Origin: Aculops lycopersici | Taxonomy: Eukaryota > Arthropoda > Arachnida > Trombidiformes > Eriophyidae | Reading direction: 5' to 3' | NCBI GenBank assembly: GCA_015350385.1 | Contig: WNKI01000001.1 | Location: 4,907,026-4,971,025, forward strand | Length of the DNA: 64,000 bases | In this document: piece after piece, positions 1 through 9,198 of the stretch | How the letters are laid out: every line of letters starts with the position of its first letter | Position numbering within the stretch: the stretch's first letter is position 1 | The notes under the pieces: model-generated | Seen by the model: the letters and a program-made list of their open reading frames with translations, nothing else | The model's database searches: none | What the model was told of the DNA's origin: nothing | Position numbers and translations under genes: made by a program

Positions 1-3000
1 TTTATAAGCAACCAAATCGTTGCTATCAGCCTCAGGTCCAGGATCAACAGGTTGTAGTAGCTTCAGTGCGACATCTTGATCTGTTTGACCGAGTTGATTG
101 AACGGATACTCAGCCCGCAGGGTTCCCTTGAACACGAATCCAAAGGTTCCGCGGCCAACAAGTTTGCAACGATCAATTTGGTCGTTGTCGATCCTAAGCC
201 CCTCGCAGATATCGTCAAATAAAATGTCTGGTGCTATTGTATTCAGCGCAATCGATCCATGGTTCGGGCATTTCAAACTGATGGCCTTGGGATCTCGCGA
301 CGTCGTAATTCGGTTGATGGAAAACTTGCGGCTTCCGGTTATATCCGGCAAATCTGTAGAGATATTGTAAGCCTGATAAATGCAGTGCTCCACGTAGTAG
401 CAATAGATACTTTGCAAGTCCACCTCTTCGCTATTAGCACTCATTGCTGGCTTACCTAAACTTGTTATCGCTTCCTGGGAAGGAACTATAGTAAAGTTTA
501 CCTTGCCACCCGCTCCTGTTGCTCGCGATCCTCGTTGGTCCATTCGAGAGGATCTCTGGTGCGGAGGAGCCTGTTGCTTTGAGAGTAAAGCGGAACAGCT
601 GATACACGGAACAATACGCGTTACCAGGTAATTGCCACCAAGAGTATGGGCAAACCTTGCGCCTAAACTTGGATACCAATCCTCAAGAAGATTATCGATG
701 TGATCCACAGTTGTGGCCAGGAGTTGAGCAAGGTTCTGAGTACTTGGCTCTATAAAGTCCACAGACCCCTTGTCGTCGATCACTCTGAGTCGCCAGGATT
801 TGATTGAAATGACTATGACATTTGAGTATTGCGTCAAGTCAAAGTTGCACCATTTGCTTGTGTTCGTTTCTTGCTTCTCGCCTTGATCACCTGCTTCCGC
901 TTGTCCAACTTGGGCACACTGGACTTTATACTTGGACTGGACTATTGGGGATTCCTTTGACATAGTGCTCAATTCTTGGATACACATAAGAGGTACAACG
1001 GGCAAGTCGCCATTTGGTTTACAGTTAATGGTAGACTCCTGCTGAAGCGCCAAACTGATTCCGCCCTTCCAACAAGTCCAGCCAGCTCGAGATCCAATCC
1101 GCTCAATAAGCTTTGCATCGTCGCTGGACTCATTGATAACATGTGAGACAACATCGGTGCAAATGTCGTCATACTCGGGGTCGGATAGAATTCCCGACTG
1201 GAGTCTGGCCAAAAAGCCAGCAGGTAAGTAGCGAAGTAGAACCAGACGATATATATCCTTTTCCGGTTTTGATTCGGCGTCAATGCGTAGCTTCTCGTCG
1301 TTGGTCAGAGCGGTTTGCGTTGCGTTGGCCTTCGTTGGACCAATGCTAGTTGACCTCATAGCTGACTTATTGGATTCTAACCGACGGGCTACACTGCGAC
1401 CACGAGTTCTAGGCGCCATTTTGATCCGAAAATCCTGTTGCTCGCTGATAGCTCTTGGGTCAGAGGGAAGTAGCGAGGGTATAAGTAGAAACTGCGAGTT
1501 CCATGTGAGAGCAACCTCAAATTTGTTCAACAGGTTTACTACGTAAGATTGAATCCCGCCGCTCAGGTTAACATTAATCGATTTAAATAAAAACCCCAGA
1601 TCGTCTATCTTCATTAGACCATTCTTGACGTGAGGATTAATTTCACGAATAGTGACCACGTGACTGAGGATATCACACAACCACTGAGGGTCTAAGAAGT
1701 ATAAATCTCTCAGGTTGGCGTCCTCATAGTGTAGCAAAACTCCGTTCTCATGTAGAAACCTTGTTGCTTGATGTAGCTCACTATTGTAGTTGATCTCTCT
1801 AGAGTTCAAAGGTTCCAAATCCCTAAACTCCTTGTTGTATCTCACCTTCAGCTGCTCGGAGGTGATTCGCCTATACTCATCGTAAGTTAGAACAGGCTCT
1901 CGTTTATGTTGTTGGCGTTCGTGGGCAATCCAACTAACAATCTCTTCTAAATAAAGATAAGTTGCCGGTATCCTTTGTTCCAATAGGCGCTCGCTACTTC
2001 CTGGACACCTGAGCGAGAAGACGACGTCGTAGATTCGATTGCAAAGATTCTTAATGTTTAGCTTGCTCTTGGTGGAAACAACCAGTGAATCCATGACCCG
2101 AGGCAGACCACACTTGTCATGATCCGAGACATCTATGAATCGTTTGTGCACTTCCGCTTGTAGTAACTGAACTAATTCGCCCCTCTCGCCGCCATCGATC
2201 ATATCCTCATGGGTGCCGACAATGATCACAGGCGAACTGGGTGCTCTAGACTGAATATTAACCAACCACTGTTGTATGCCCATGATACCATTGAGCCCAT
2301 CAGTTAGACGCCACACCACCAAATACATGGATCGACGACTCAAAAAGTACCTATGTGTTGAGTAAAACTCCTCTTGTCCACCAAAATCCCAAGTGGAGAA
2401 TGAGACTGGTCCAAAGTTCGGCTGATTCTTAGCTGTCCTCTTGTGGTAAATCCAGTCATGAATGTCCACGCCCACAGTCGACAGAGTCACTCCACGTTGG
2501 TTCCTAAGGTTACCTCTTGAAGTGTGACCCATTCGTTTCGTCCAATGCTCTGGGGCTCGCCTCCGAGATCCACTGCTACCCTCCTGTCGCATTTGTTCCA
2601 AAAGAGTGGTCTTGCCTATACCCTGAAGTCCGACGAGCATCAATTTCATTCTAGCATATGGTTTAGCTTCCTCCAAGATTGACCTCAAGTATCCTATTAT
2701 ATCCATGGTCTTGTAGGTTTTGCTCTCTACAATGGACTTTAGTGGTTCGTTTAGGTTACATCCGTTTATGCCCAAGTTCCAGAGTTTACTTGCGAGACCT
2801 AGTTCAGCTGGTAAGCTGGAAATGTAAACATTTCCGCTGAGATTTAGTACAGATAAATCTTTGAGCTCCGCAATATCTCTAGGTACCTGGTGTATTTTGT
2901 TGTAACTGATATCGAGAGCAGTTATGTTTGGGTAATACAAGGACTCTCTCATTGAGGTATCGTGACTTGCCTTTGAGGACAAGGACAATCTAGACTGTTT

Positions 3001-6000
3001 GTTGGATGAAACATTTAACTCTTGGGGTGCCGAAAAGCGGATGTCACTGAGAGAGTTGTAACTCAAGTTAATAGATTTTAGGTTATCTAATCGCTGATGA
3101 GTTTTGTGTATGCAAAACGCGTGATTGATTCCAGGCGAAAATTTTACGTTTAGGTTGCGGCGATTGCAATCCGCGTAACAATGCTTCAAGTCGGTATCTT
3201 GGCCACTTGATACGAACCAAGAGTAGATTTGATTGTTGCTCAGGTCAAGACTCTTCAGTTTCACTGGATACAAGCCAATATCACCGACACTCGAGATACG
3301 ATTATAACTCAGGTTTAGTCGCGTTAGCTCGGTTGCCATACAGGCGAGAACAGGTGGTATGGATTCAAAGGAGTTGTGTGAGAGGTTCAGGTAAGTTAAT
3401 TTGCAGTGCGCTGGGCCATCGTGACTTTCACTTGTTGCATCATCAATCGATGACTTGTCCACGAGGTTAGCGTCACTCACTATGTCCACTTTGTTTCTCC
3501 AATAGTTGAGATTGTTGATTGGTATAATTGAATTTTCTAATTTCATTGTAGGCACGTCTGAGTTGGTGTCAAGTGACGAGTGATCTTTGTTTGAGTCTGA
3601 TTCGATGCTACTGAGGAATGAGCTTTCGATCATTTCAAATGATTGATTTGGTGTCGATGAGTTCCTTCCGTTCGTAGGCGAGTCGGGATTGTGAGCAGTT
3701 AGTCTAGAAACGGGACTCACAGTTTGCTTTTGTTGAGGTGGAACTTTTGGCAAGTCGTCAAGTAGATTACCTGAAGCTATCATCTCTCTCAGCGAAGGTG
3801 CAGTCCACATGGCCCAAGGCAATTGTCTGATTTGATTTGATGACACATCTAACTCGCTAAGTCTTGGCAACTCAAACAAGCAATCGGGTAGAGAAATCAG
3901 TAGATTGTCATGCAGATCTAGAGTTTCGAGATACGGCAAATCCCAGTCTTGATACTCGTTGATATCAATTATATTAGAGCTCTCGAGTTGAATTGATGAT
4001 AAATTTGAACTCTTGGATCTCTTCATGGCAGTTTTATGAGATTCAATGAGTTTATATGTGTTAACTTGGGCCGTATCCCCCTCATTAGAAGCGCCCTTTG
4101 AGTTAATAATGATCAATGTTTCTAACCTGTTGCTAGATAAATCCAGCTCCCTCAAGGATGGAAGTCTAAATATTACTGGATGCACGGTTTTGAGATTATT
4201 CGATGATAAATCTAGTCTTGTTATTGCCATTAGTCCATTTGTCGGATGCTTAAGTCGCTTGTTGTGCCTTAAACTTGCATCTATCAACCATTGAGTATCT
4301 ATTTGCTTGATACATCTTAGGTTCTGCCAATCAATCATTACAGGTGTAGAGGGGAACATAGAGCTAAATGTTGTAGTCATACTTCCATGTGCTGTCTTCG
4401 ATAGCTTCTGACTTTGCTTGAATCGTGATGCAAACTCTACATTGCACTTCTTGTTAATCTTGAACTCGGGATCCGCATTACTCTTCAAACTTAGAAACTT
4501 GGAAATCAATCGATTATCCTTATTCTTAGCTGCAACTTGCAGAGCTAAATTATCTTGATTGTCGCTAGCTCCATATCTAATAAGTATCTCACACATTGTA
4601 TCATCATTAAGCCGACATGCCTCTTTCAAACAGGTGGACTTAGAGGATCGCAACCAATTTAGACCGAGGTCTGAGTTTGAGGTAGGGGAATCGCTTTTGA
4701 TAGAGTCTCTTGATAGGATAGGTAAATTTGGATTTGATCCATTAACCAAGAGGGTTGTTGCCAAGTTGTGGTATTGCTGACAAACAGCCAAATGTAACGC
4801 CGTTTTGGAGTTGTAATCACAGTAGGTGTCCATTTCAAAAGGGCAAATGAGATACTTGCTCGATTGTTCGTTATCATCATTTGAGGTAATATTCTTTGCA
4901 TCACTTTGCATATTTGACAGCTTGAGTTGTTTGAGAATCTTATGTAGTTGACTATCACTTCTTAAATTAACAATAGGCTCACTAGTGGCTAGCGAGTTAT
5001 CATTAGTCTTGTTTAGTTTTGGTCTATCTGGAATGATTCTTGCATGTCGAGGCATATGAGATCTAGCAGTTCTATTATCCGAGCTCTGACCAAAAGGATT
5101 GATATCTTTGTTTTGAGCGGGTGCGCTCAATAATTTAGCTTCAATCTTGAACTGTAACAAGGTGTCCAGCAACTTCTCGTCGTTTGCCGAGACCGCCAAA
5201 TAGATGACAGTCTGGCCGGCTGCGTCCTGGGCATTGAGATCGAATGCAAAATGATACTCATAGAGACCTGATTTGCTTATGAATCTCTCCTTCAAGTCTT
5301 GAGGGTAGTTATAGTTGAGGATTAGTTTGGCAGTCTCAGAGTGTCCCTGTAAGCAGCAAGCATGTAGAACAGTCCACTTCTCTATTGTAGCCTCTTTGAT
5401 CAAGTATGGGAAGCTATCCAATAGAAGTTTTACAGTTTTGGTATATCCACCATAAGCGGCGACATATAGAGGCGAGTAATTGGTATTCTCGTTGCACTTT
5501 GCAGTGGCTCCGTATTCAATAAGTAGTTTGCATATCTCCGTATGGCCTCTTGAGGCTGACTTGAATAGAAGGGTTACATCATTCCAAATTGATGAGCTCC
5601 AGTTGATTAGTTCCTTTAAACTCGACCTTGCAAATAACTTGCCATCTCTCTTGGGTGACCAACCTCTAGGTAGGCTCTCGATGATTTGTCTCTCGTGTTT
5701 CTGGAGTATTTCTCGCACAATCTTGGGATCATTGGTGCCGCAAGCCTGATTCATAACAGTATAGAAATCATTCTTTAATTTCTCTATTTCATTATGCCTG
5801 GTTTCAACGAGATCAGCTAGAGCTTGGTTATCACAGAACTGGGCTATTTCATGGCAGGTTAAATTCCTATCGTCGCGCAAGTTTAGATTAACATGTTCCA
5901 ATTCGAGGAAGGTTTTCACAATCTCAGCATGGCCTAACTCGACCGCTAAATGCAATGGAGTCCGCGCTTTGATGACATCAAAAACATTTGGATTGGCTCC

Positions 6001-6192
6001 ATGTTTTAAAAGACACTCAACGCATCTGAGATCGTTTTCGAGGACTGCAAAATGAAGTAGCATTTGACCATCCCCGTTGGGTTGGTCAATACATTGTTTG
6101 CCATCGTCACCCTCGAGAAGGTCGTCTAGAAGGGAGTCGTTGTGATGCTGGATGGCGCTGAATAGTAGATTATGCACTTCCTTGTCGTCCAT
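1..6192 (-). CDS. Lrrk: LRRK-type ANK-LRR-Roc-COR-kinase (partial, 3' end off window)
   Basis: One uninterrupted frame of 2064 codons from the ATG at 6192 to the left edge, with no stop. Order seen: ankyrin repeats (about residues 40-550, with TPLHLA and TALHLA cores), leucine-rich repeats (about 620-1130, LxxLDLSSNxL pattern), a Roc GTPase with P-loop GLQGIGKT near residue 1190 and switch motif WDFGGQEEF near 1267, a COR region, then the start of a kinase domain with glycine-rich loop GRGTFGFVFKG near 2012 and the VAIK-type lysine (VALKLL) near 2040. The catalytic loop, activation loop and any WD40 domain lie outside the window. The ANK-LRR-Roc-COR-kinase order is that of LRRK1/LRRK2, large GTPase-kinases acting on Rab proteins and endolysosomal traffic (family knowledge). 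The region before the kinase (about 2010 residues) is longer than in human LRRK1, partly from Ser/Asn-rich stretches between the LRRs. No introns in more than 6 kb. Confidence 0.93.
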   Translation of the reverse strand, partial: MDDKEVHNLLFSAIQHHNDSLLDDLLEGDDGKQCIDQPNGDGQMLLHFAVLENDLRCVECLLKHGANPNVFDVIKARTPLHLAVELGHAEIVKTFLELEHVNLNLRDDRNLTCHEIAQFCDNQALADLVETRHNEIEKLKNDFYTVMNQACGTNDPKIVREILQKHERQIIESLPRGWSPKRDGKLFARSSLKELINWSSSIWNDVTLLFKSASRGHTEICKLLIEYGATAKCNENTNYSPLYVAAYGGYTKTVKLLLDSFPYLIKEATIEKWTVLHACCLQGHSETAKLILNYNYPQDLKERFISKSGLYEYHFAFDLNAQDAAGQTVIYLAVSANDEKLLDTLLQFKIEAKLLSAPAQNKDINPFGQSSDNRTARSHMPRHARIIPDRPKLNKTNDNSLATSEPIVNLRSDSQLHKILKQLKLSNMQSDAKNITSNDDNEQSSKYLICPFEMDTYCDYNSKTALHLAVCQQYHNLATTLLVNGSNPNLPILSRDSIKSDSPTSNSDLGLNWLRSSKSTCLKEACRLNDDTMCEILIRYGASDNQDNLALQVAAKNKDNRLISKFLSLKSNADPEFKINKKCNVEFASRFKQSQKLSKTAHGSMTTTFSSMFPSTPVMIDWQNLRCIKQIDTQWLIDASLRHNKRLKHPTNGLMAITRLDLSSNNLKTVHPVIFRLPSLRELDLSSNRLETLIIINSKGASNEGDTAQVNTYKLIESHKTAMKRSKSSNLSSIQLESSNIIDINEYQDWDLPYLETLDLHDNLLISLPDCLFELPRLSELDVSSNQIRQLPWAMWTAPSLREMIASGNLLDDLPKVPPQQKQTVSPVSRLTAHNPDSPTNGRNSSTPNQSFEMIESSFLSSIESDSNKDHSSLDTNSDVPTMKLENSIIPINNLNYWRNKVDIVSDANLVDKSSIDDATSESHDGPAHCKLTYLNLSHNSFESIPPVLACMATELTRLNLSYNRISSVGDIGLYPVKLKSLDLSNNQIYSWFVSSGQDTDLKHCYADCNRRNLNVKFSPGINHAFCIHKTHQRLDNLKSINLSYNSLSDIRFSAPQELNVSSNKQSRLSLSSKASHDTSMRESLYYPNITALDISYNKIHQVPRDIAELKDLSVLNLSGNVYISSLPAELGLASKLWNLGINGCNLNEPLKSIVESKTYKTMDIIGYLRSILEEAKPYARMKLMLVGLQGIGKTTLLEQMRQEGSSGSRRRAPEHWTKRMGHTSRGNLRNQRGVTLSTVGVDIHDWIYHKRTAKNQPNFGPVSFSTWDFGGQEEFYSTHRYFLSRRSMYLVVWRLTDGLNGIMGIQQWLVNIQSRAPSSPVIIVGTHEDMIDGGERGELVQLLQAEVHKRFIDVSDHDKCGLPRVMDSLVVSTKSKLNIKNLCNRIYDVVFSLRCPGSSERLLEQRIPATYLYLEEIVSWIAHERQQHKREPVLTYDEYRRITSEQLKVRYNKEFRDLEPLNSREINYNSELHQATRFLHENGVLLHYEDANLRDLYFLDPQWLCDILSHVVTIREINPHVKNGLMKIDDLGFLFKSINVNLSGGIQSYVVNLLNKFEVALTWNSQFLLIPSLLPSDPRAISEQQDFRIKMAPRTRGRSVARRLESNKSAMRSTSIGPTKANATQTALTNDEKLRIDAESKPEKDIYRLVLLRYLPAGFLARLQSGILSDPEYDDICTDVVSHVINESSDDAKLIERIGSRAGWTCWKGGISLALQQESTINCKPNGDLPVVPLMCIQELSTMSKESPIVQSKYKVQCAQVGQAEAGDQGEKQETNTSKWCNFDLTQYSNVIVISIKSWRLRVIDDKGSVDFIEPSTQNLAQLLATTVDHIDNLLEDWYPSLGARFAHTLGGNYLVTRIVPCISCSALLSKQQAPPHQRSSRMDQRGSRATGAGGKVNFTIVPSQEAITSLGKPAMSANSEEVDLQSIYCYYVEHCIYQAYNISTDLPDITGSRKFSINRITTSRDPKAISLKCPNHGSIALNTIAPDILFDDICEGLRIDNDQIDRCKLVGRGTFGFVFKGTLRAEYPFNQLGQTDQDVALKLLQPVDPGPEADSNDLVAYK

Positions 6193-7160
6193 TCAAGCAT
6201 TTGTTGCTGCTCCTTGGTCTTGTATCTAGATCAAGATTGATTAGTTTACCTTGGATATTACCTTGGATTTACCTTATTGATATTGGCCGCTTTCATGCTT
6301 GTTAAGTATCCATCAGTCTGTTAGTCTGCTTGAGAGATAGAGCGTGAACACGTGATCCGTAGATATCTTTATGCGAAATGGTAGAGTGGAGTAACAGATT
6401 GGATGTTATTTTGGTTTTCTATCCTGAATGCATCAATAATCTAAATTTCCAATGATTGTTTGTCTATCACCAGGACAATAAAGCTTTCAGGTGAATCAAG
6501 CCAATGAGAGAGGGAGAGAGAAAGAGAGAGAGAGAGTAAAATGTAATTTGCTTTACTGATCTGTGGAATAACGTTCCGAATGAACTGCGTCGTTCAAACA
6601 GTTGTTTGGTTTGTTTACAAATTCTCTCTGGCTCGCGTTCGCTCGCTCGCTTGATCCAATTGGCCACTCGTGTGTGTTGCCCCAGCTTTTTCCCCCTTTG
6701 CTCGCCTCAACTCCCCCGCAAACAGGTGGCTAAACTCGATTCTTTCCACTCTTTACCTTCAAATCAACCATTATATTGAGTGTCTGATACTCAATTTTGC
6801 TAGAGTCGGCTAACTGTGCGAGACTATCCATCTCTTCATTGATCAAAATCACAAGTTTCTTAGTAGTGAAACGCCGATAAATGAAATTGTTTGTGGATTT
6901 TTGACAGATGAGTGAATTTGATATACTTTTGATTCGGTTACCTTTCGCTGTATCGCCTGCAAGAGGTATCAAATCGAGATGTAAGCAAGCAAGCAAACAA
7001 ACAACTCGTTTGATTCAGCTCCACTCTTCTTACTGCTCTCTTGCGGACTATATAAATACAAGAAGGATGATTTCTTTTGTGTGTGTGCTACATCGACTTC
7101 CGCGTTTCAATCTCAAAACTCAGAAACTAGTGACAATCACATACTAAACACACAGATCAA
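6193..7160. other. Divergent intergenic region between LRRK and the 7161 gene
   Basis: Separates two genes transcribed away from each other, so it should hold both promoters. I see a purine-rich GA tract around 6505-6537, repeated GCTCGC/GCTCGCT units near 6630-6655, and a TATA element at 7049. No convincing coding sequence. Confidence 0.6.
7049..7058 (+). promoter_or_regulatory. TATA box of the 7161 gene
   Basis: TATATAAATA lies about 110 bases before the ATG at 7161, leaving room for a transcription start near 7080 and an 80-base leader. The match to the metazoan TATA consensus is strong; the start site itself is inferred. Confidence 0.6.
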
Positions 7161-9017
7161 ATGTCATCCGAGATACACGACAAGAGTTCCCCTCAATCGA
7201 AAGTTGAAGATGCGCAATTCAAGTTTACTTCTTTTAGAGGTAGAGGAGAATGCTCGCATATAGGATCTCTCAAGATGCATCGACTTCGCGATACTTACAC
7301 CAACAGCCAGCAACAAACTCATCCCAAACATAAACCCCGACGAGCTTATGCTTGTTTGTTGCATGGCAACTCGTTAATTATCGCATTGTTGACCATTGCA
7401 ATGACTGCAGCAACTGCCTTTGTGATTACCGGAATAGCCAACTCAGTTAACAGTAAGTCGTTGTTTAACAGAACTCTAATCACTAAGCGATCACAAATTT
7501 ACCCTGAAGTTCCCATGCGGATTATGATACCGCAAAAGTTTGCATCACTTGAGTCGAAGAATCAACAAAGTGGAGGAGTTAATATGGCATCAAATGAAAA
7601 CTCAAAAATCAATCACAAGAGATCACTGAGCAAGCAGACAAGTCAGAGTATTATTTTGCCAAAGGAATGGCAACCAATTATGGAGGCCAGCGAAATGATG
7701 AGCACTAAGGTGAAGCCAGAGATGTATCTGGTTGAGAGTTTGAAGAAATTTAAGAGAAGGTTGAGCAAAATGAATCACGCAGAGCTAGTTAGTATGATGA
7801 AAGTTTTGGAAGATAGAGTTGAGAAGTCAGCTTACAATTGGAAAGGTGGAATGACGCACAATTCAACACCAATGCCAATGTCAATAACACCAACTACAAC
7901 GACAACTATGTTGACGACCACGACAAAGACGATGGAGGGTAAAGGCAAAAGTGACTTGTCACCAATTGGCACCATGACCAAGATGGCGCCTCGAGGGGAA
8001 GAAATAGAGGAGAAGATGCCGTTGATTCAAATGGGGAAAATGGTGCGACCTCAAGAACCGATGACGCAACAAAAAGAGCAGCAGGATCAGGTTGTGATGC
8101 GAAGTGACAAGTTGAACAAACTAATGAATTACCTGGAAAGCATCGAGTCTATGACGCCCAAAATCGACATGAACAAGCTCAAGATGATGATTGCGATGGA
8201 CGACGACCGATCGATAGTTCGCGTTGTGAAGCCGGAAGTGATGAAGGCCATGTTGGAGGTTGAGAATGGCACCGAATCAACAAGTGGTGGCAATGACGGC
8301 GAAGGTAACGACGTTGACGACGACGTCAACGGTGAAAAGGTGTACAAATTTACGAGGACCGTGAGGGAAATTGGCCACACCTCACTGGATGGTTCGGGTG
8401 ACTTGGATTCGGTGGTGCCCATAGGATCCTCGGACGCCGCTTCGGATTGGCCCCAGCAACAGGAGGTCGAGGATTGGCCGAGTCCCACGGTTCACCCGTC
8501 GCTGGCTCCTAAGAAGAGGAAGCGGAAGAAGAAGAAGAAGGTTACAACTACAACTACAACAACCACTACTCCAATTCCAATTTACATCGAAACTACGACC
8601 TACTTGCCCCCGACGCCACCACCGCCGCCCTCTCCGCATGCGTTCGAAGAAATCTGGATTGAGGAGGAGGAGGATATAGTGAGGCCGCCGAAGCGGAAGT
8701 TGAAGAAGTACAAGAAGAAGACGCACCCGGAGGCACCCACAACAACAAGCACAACATCGACAACCACCACAACAACCACTACTCCCAGACCAACAAGAAC
8801 AACAACGACCACCACCACCACAGCTGAGCCCGTTGAGGATTGGCCCAACGATCCTTGGCCACAGCCTGTGGTTGTGAGCTCAACAAGCACCAGGGCGCCC
8901 AGTGTTTGGCCTCTGAAGCACGAGCAAGAGCATGAACAGGAGCAGTGGCCGGAGGAGGCATGGTTAGAGTCATTCAAATCGGACCTCCAGAATCGACTTC
9001 ACATTGTGTATGTTTAG
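7161..9017 (+). CDS. Thr-rich single-pass (type II) membrane protein, unrecognised
   Basis: 618 residues, single exon, ATG preceded by a good TATA box. A basic cytosolic-looking N-terminus (residues 1-70) is followed by one hydrophobic segment at about 73-97 with no cleavage-like signal, suggesting a type II anchor and an outside C-terminus. The rest is low complexity: Met/Lys-rich and acidic stretches, two poly-Thr blocks (about 455-470 and 530-555) flanked by Pro and Lys/Arg runs such as KKRKRKKKKK, and a recurring Asp-Trp-Pro (DWP) motif (VEDWP, EDWP, DPWP). Thr/Pro blocks of this kind are typical of O-glycosylated extracellular stalks, but no domain is recognised and no function is proposed. 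It converges on the prosaposin gene, with 181 bases between stop codons. Confidence 0.8.
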   Translation: MSSEIHDKSSPQSKVEDAQFKFTSFRGRGECSHIGSLKMHRLRDTYTNSQQQTHPKHKPRRAYACLLHGNSLIIALLTIAMTAATAFVITGIANSVNSKSLFNRTLITKRSQIYPEVPMRIMIPQKFASLESKNQQSGGVNMASNENSKINHKRSLSKQTSQSIILPKEWQPIMEASEMMSTKVKPEMYLVESLKKFKRRLSKMNHAELVSMMKVLEDRVEKSAYNWKGGMTHNSTPMPMSITPTTTTTMLTTTTKTMEGKGKSDLSPIGTMTKMAPRGEEIEEKMPLIQMGKMVRPQEPMTQQKEQQDQVVMRSDKLNKLMNYLESIESMTPKIDMNKLKMMIAMDDDRSIVRVVKPEVMKAMLEVENGTESTSGGNDGEGNDVDDDVNGEKVYKFTRTVREIGHTSLDGSGDLDSVVPIGSSDAASDWPQQQEVEDWPSPTVHPSLAPKKRKRKKKKKVTTTTTTTTTPIPIYIETTTYLPPTPPPPPSPHAFEEIWIEEEEDIVRPPKRKLKKYKKKTHPEAPTTTSTTSTTTTTTTTPRPTRTTTTTTTTAEPVEDWPNDPWPQPVVVSSTSTRAPSVWPLKHEQEHEQEQWPEEAWLESFKSDLQNRLHIVYV

Positions 9018-9119
9018 AGGTGTTCCAAATAATTTTGTTTGTTTGTTAATCTTGTATATATTATGAGTGGATGATATTTTTGTTTTCAACTCAATCATAA
9101 CCTTTCCTCGATATTCATG

Positions 9120-9195
9120 TTTATTATATGGTTATTCGTATTATGGTTGTTCTTGTTGAGTTAGTCTCATAGTCTTACACCTTATTGATAATAAA
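9120..9195. promoter_or_regulatory. Overlapping convergent poly(A) signals
   Basis: TTTATT at 9120-9125 is an AATAAA on the minus strand, 74 bases past the prosaposin stop. AATAAA at 9190-9195 on the plus strand ends four bases before that stop and would serve the 7161 gene. If both are used, the two mRNAs overlap tail to tail by about 70 bases or more. Confidence 0.55.
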
Positions 9196-9198
9196 CAT

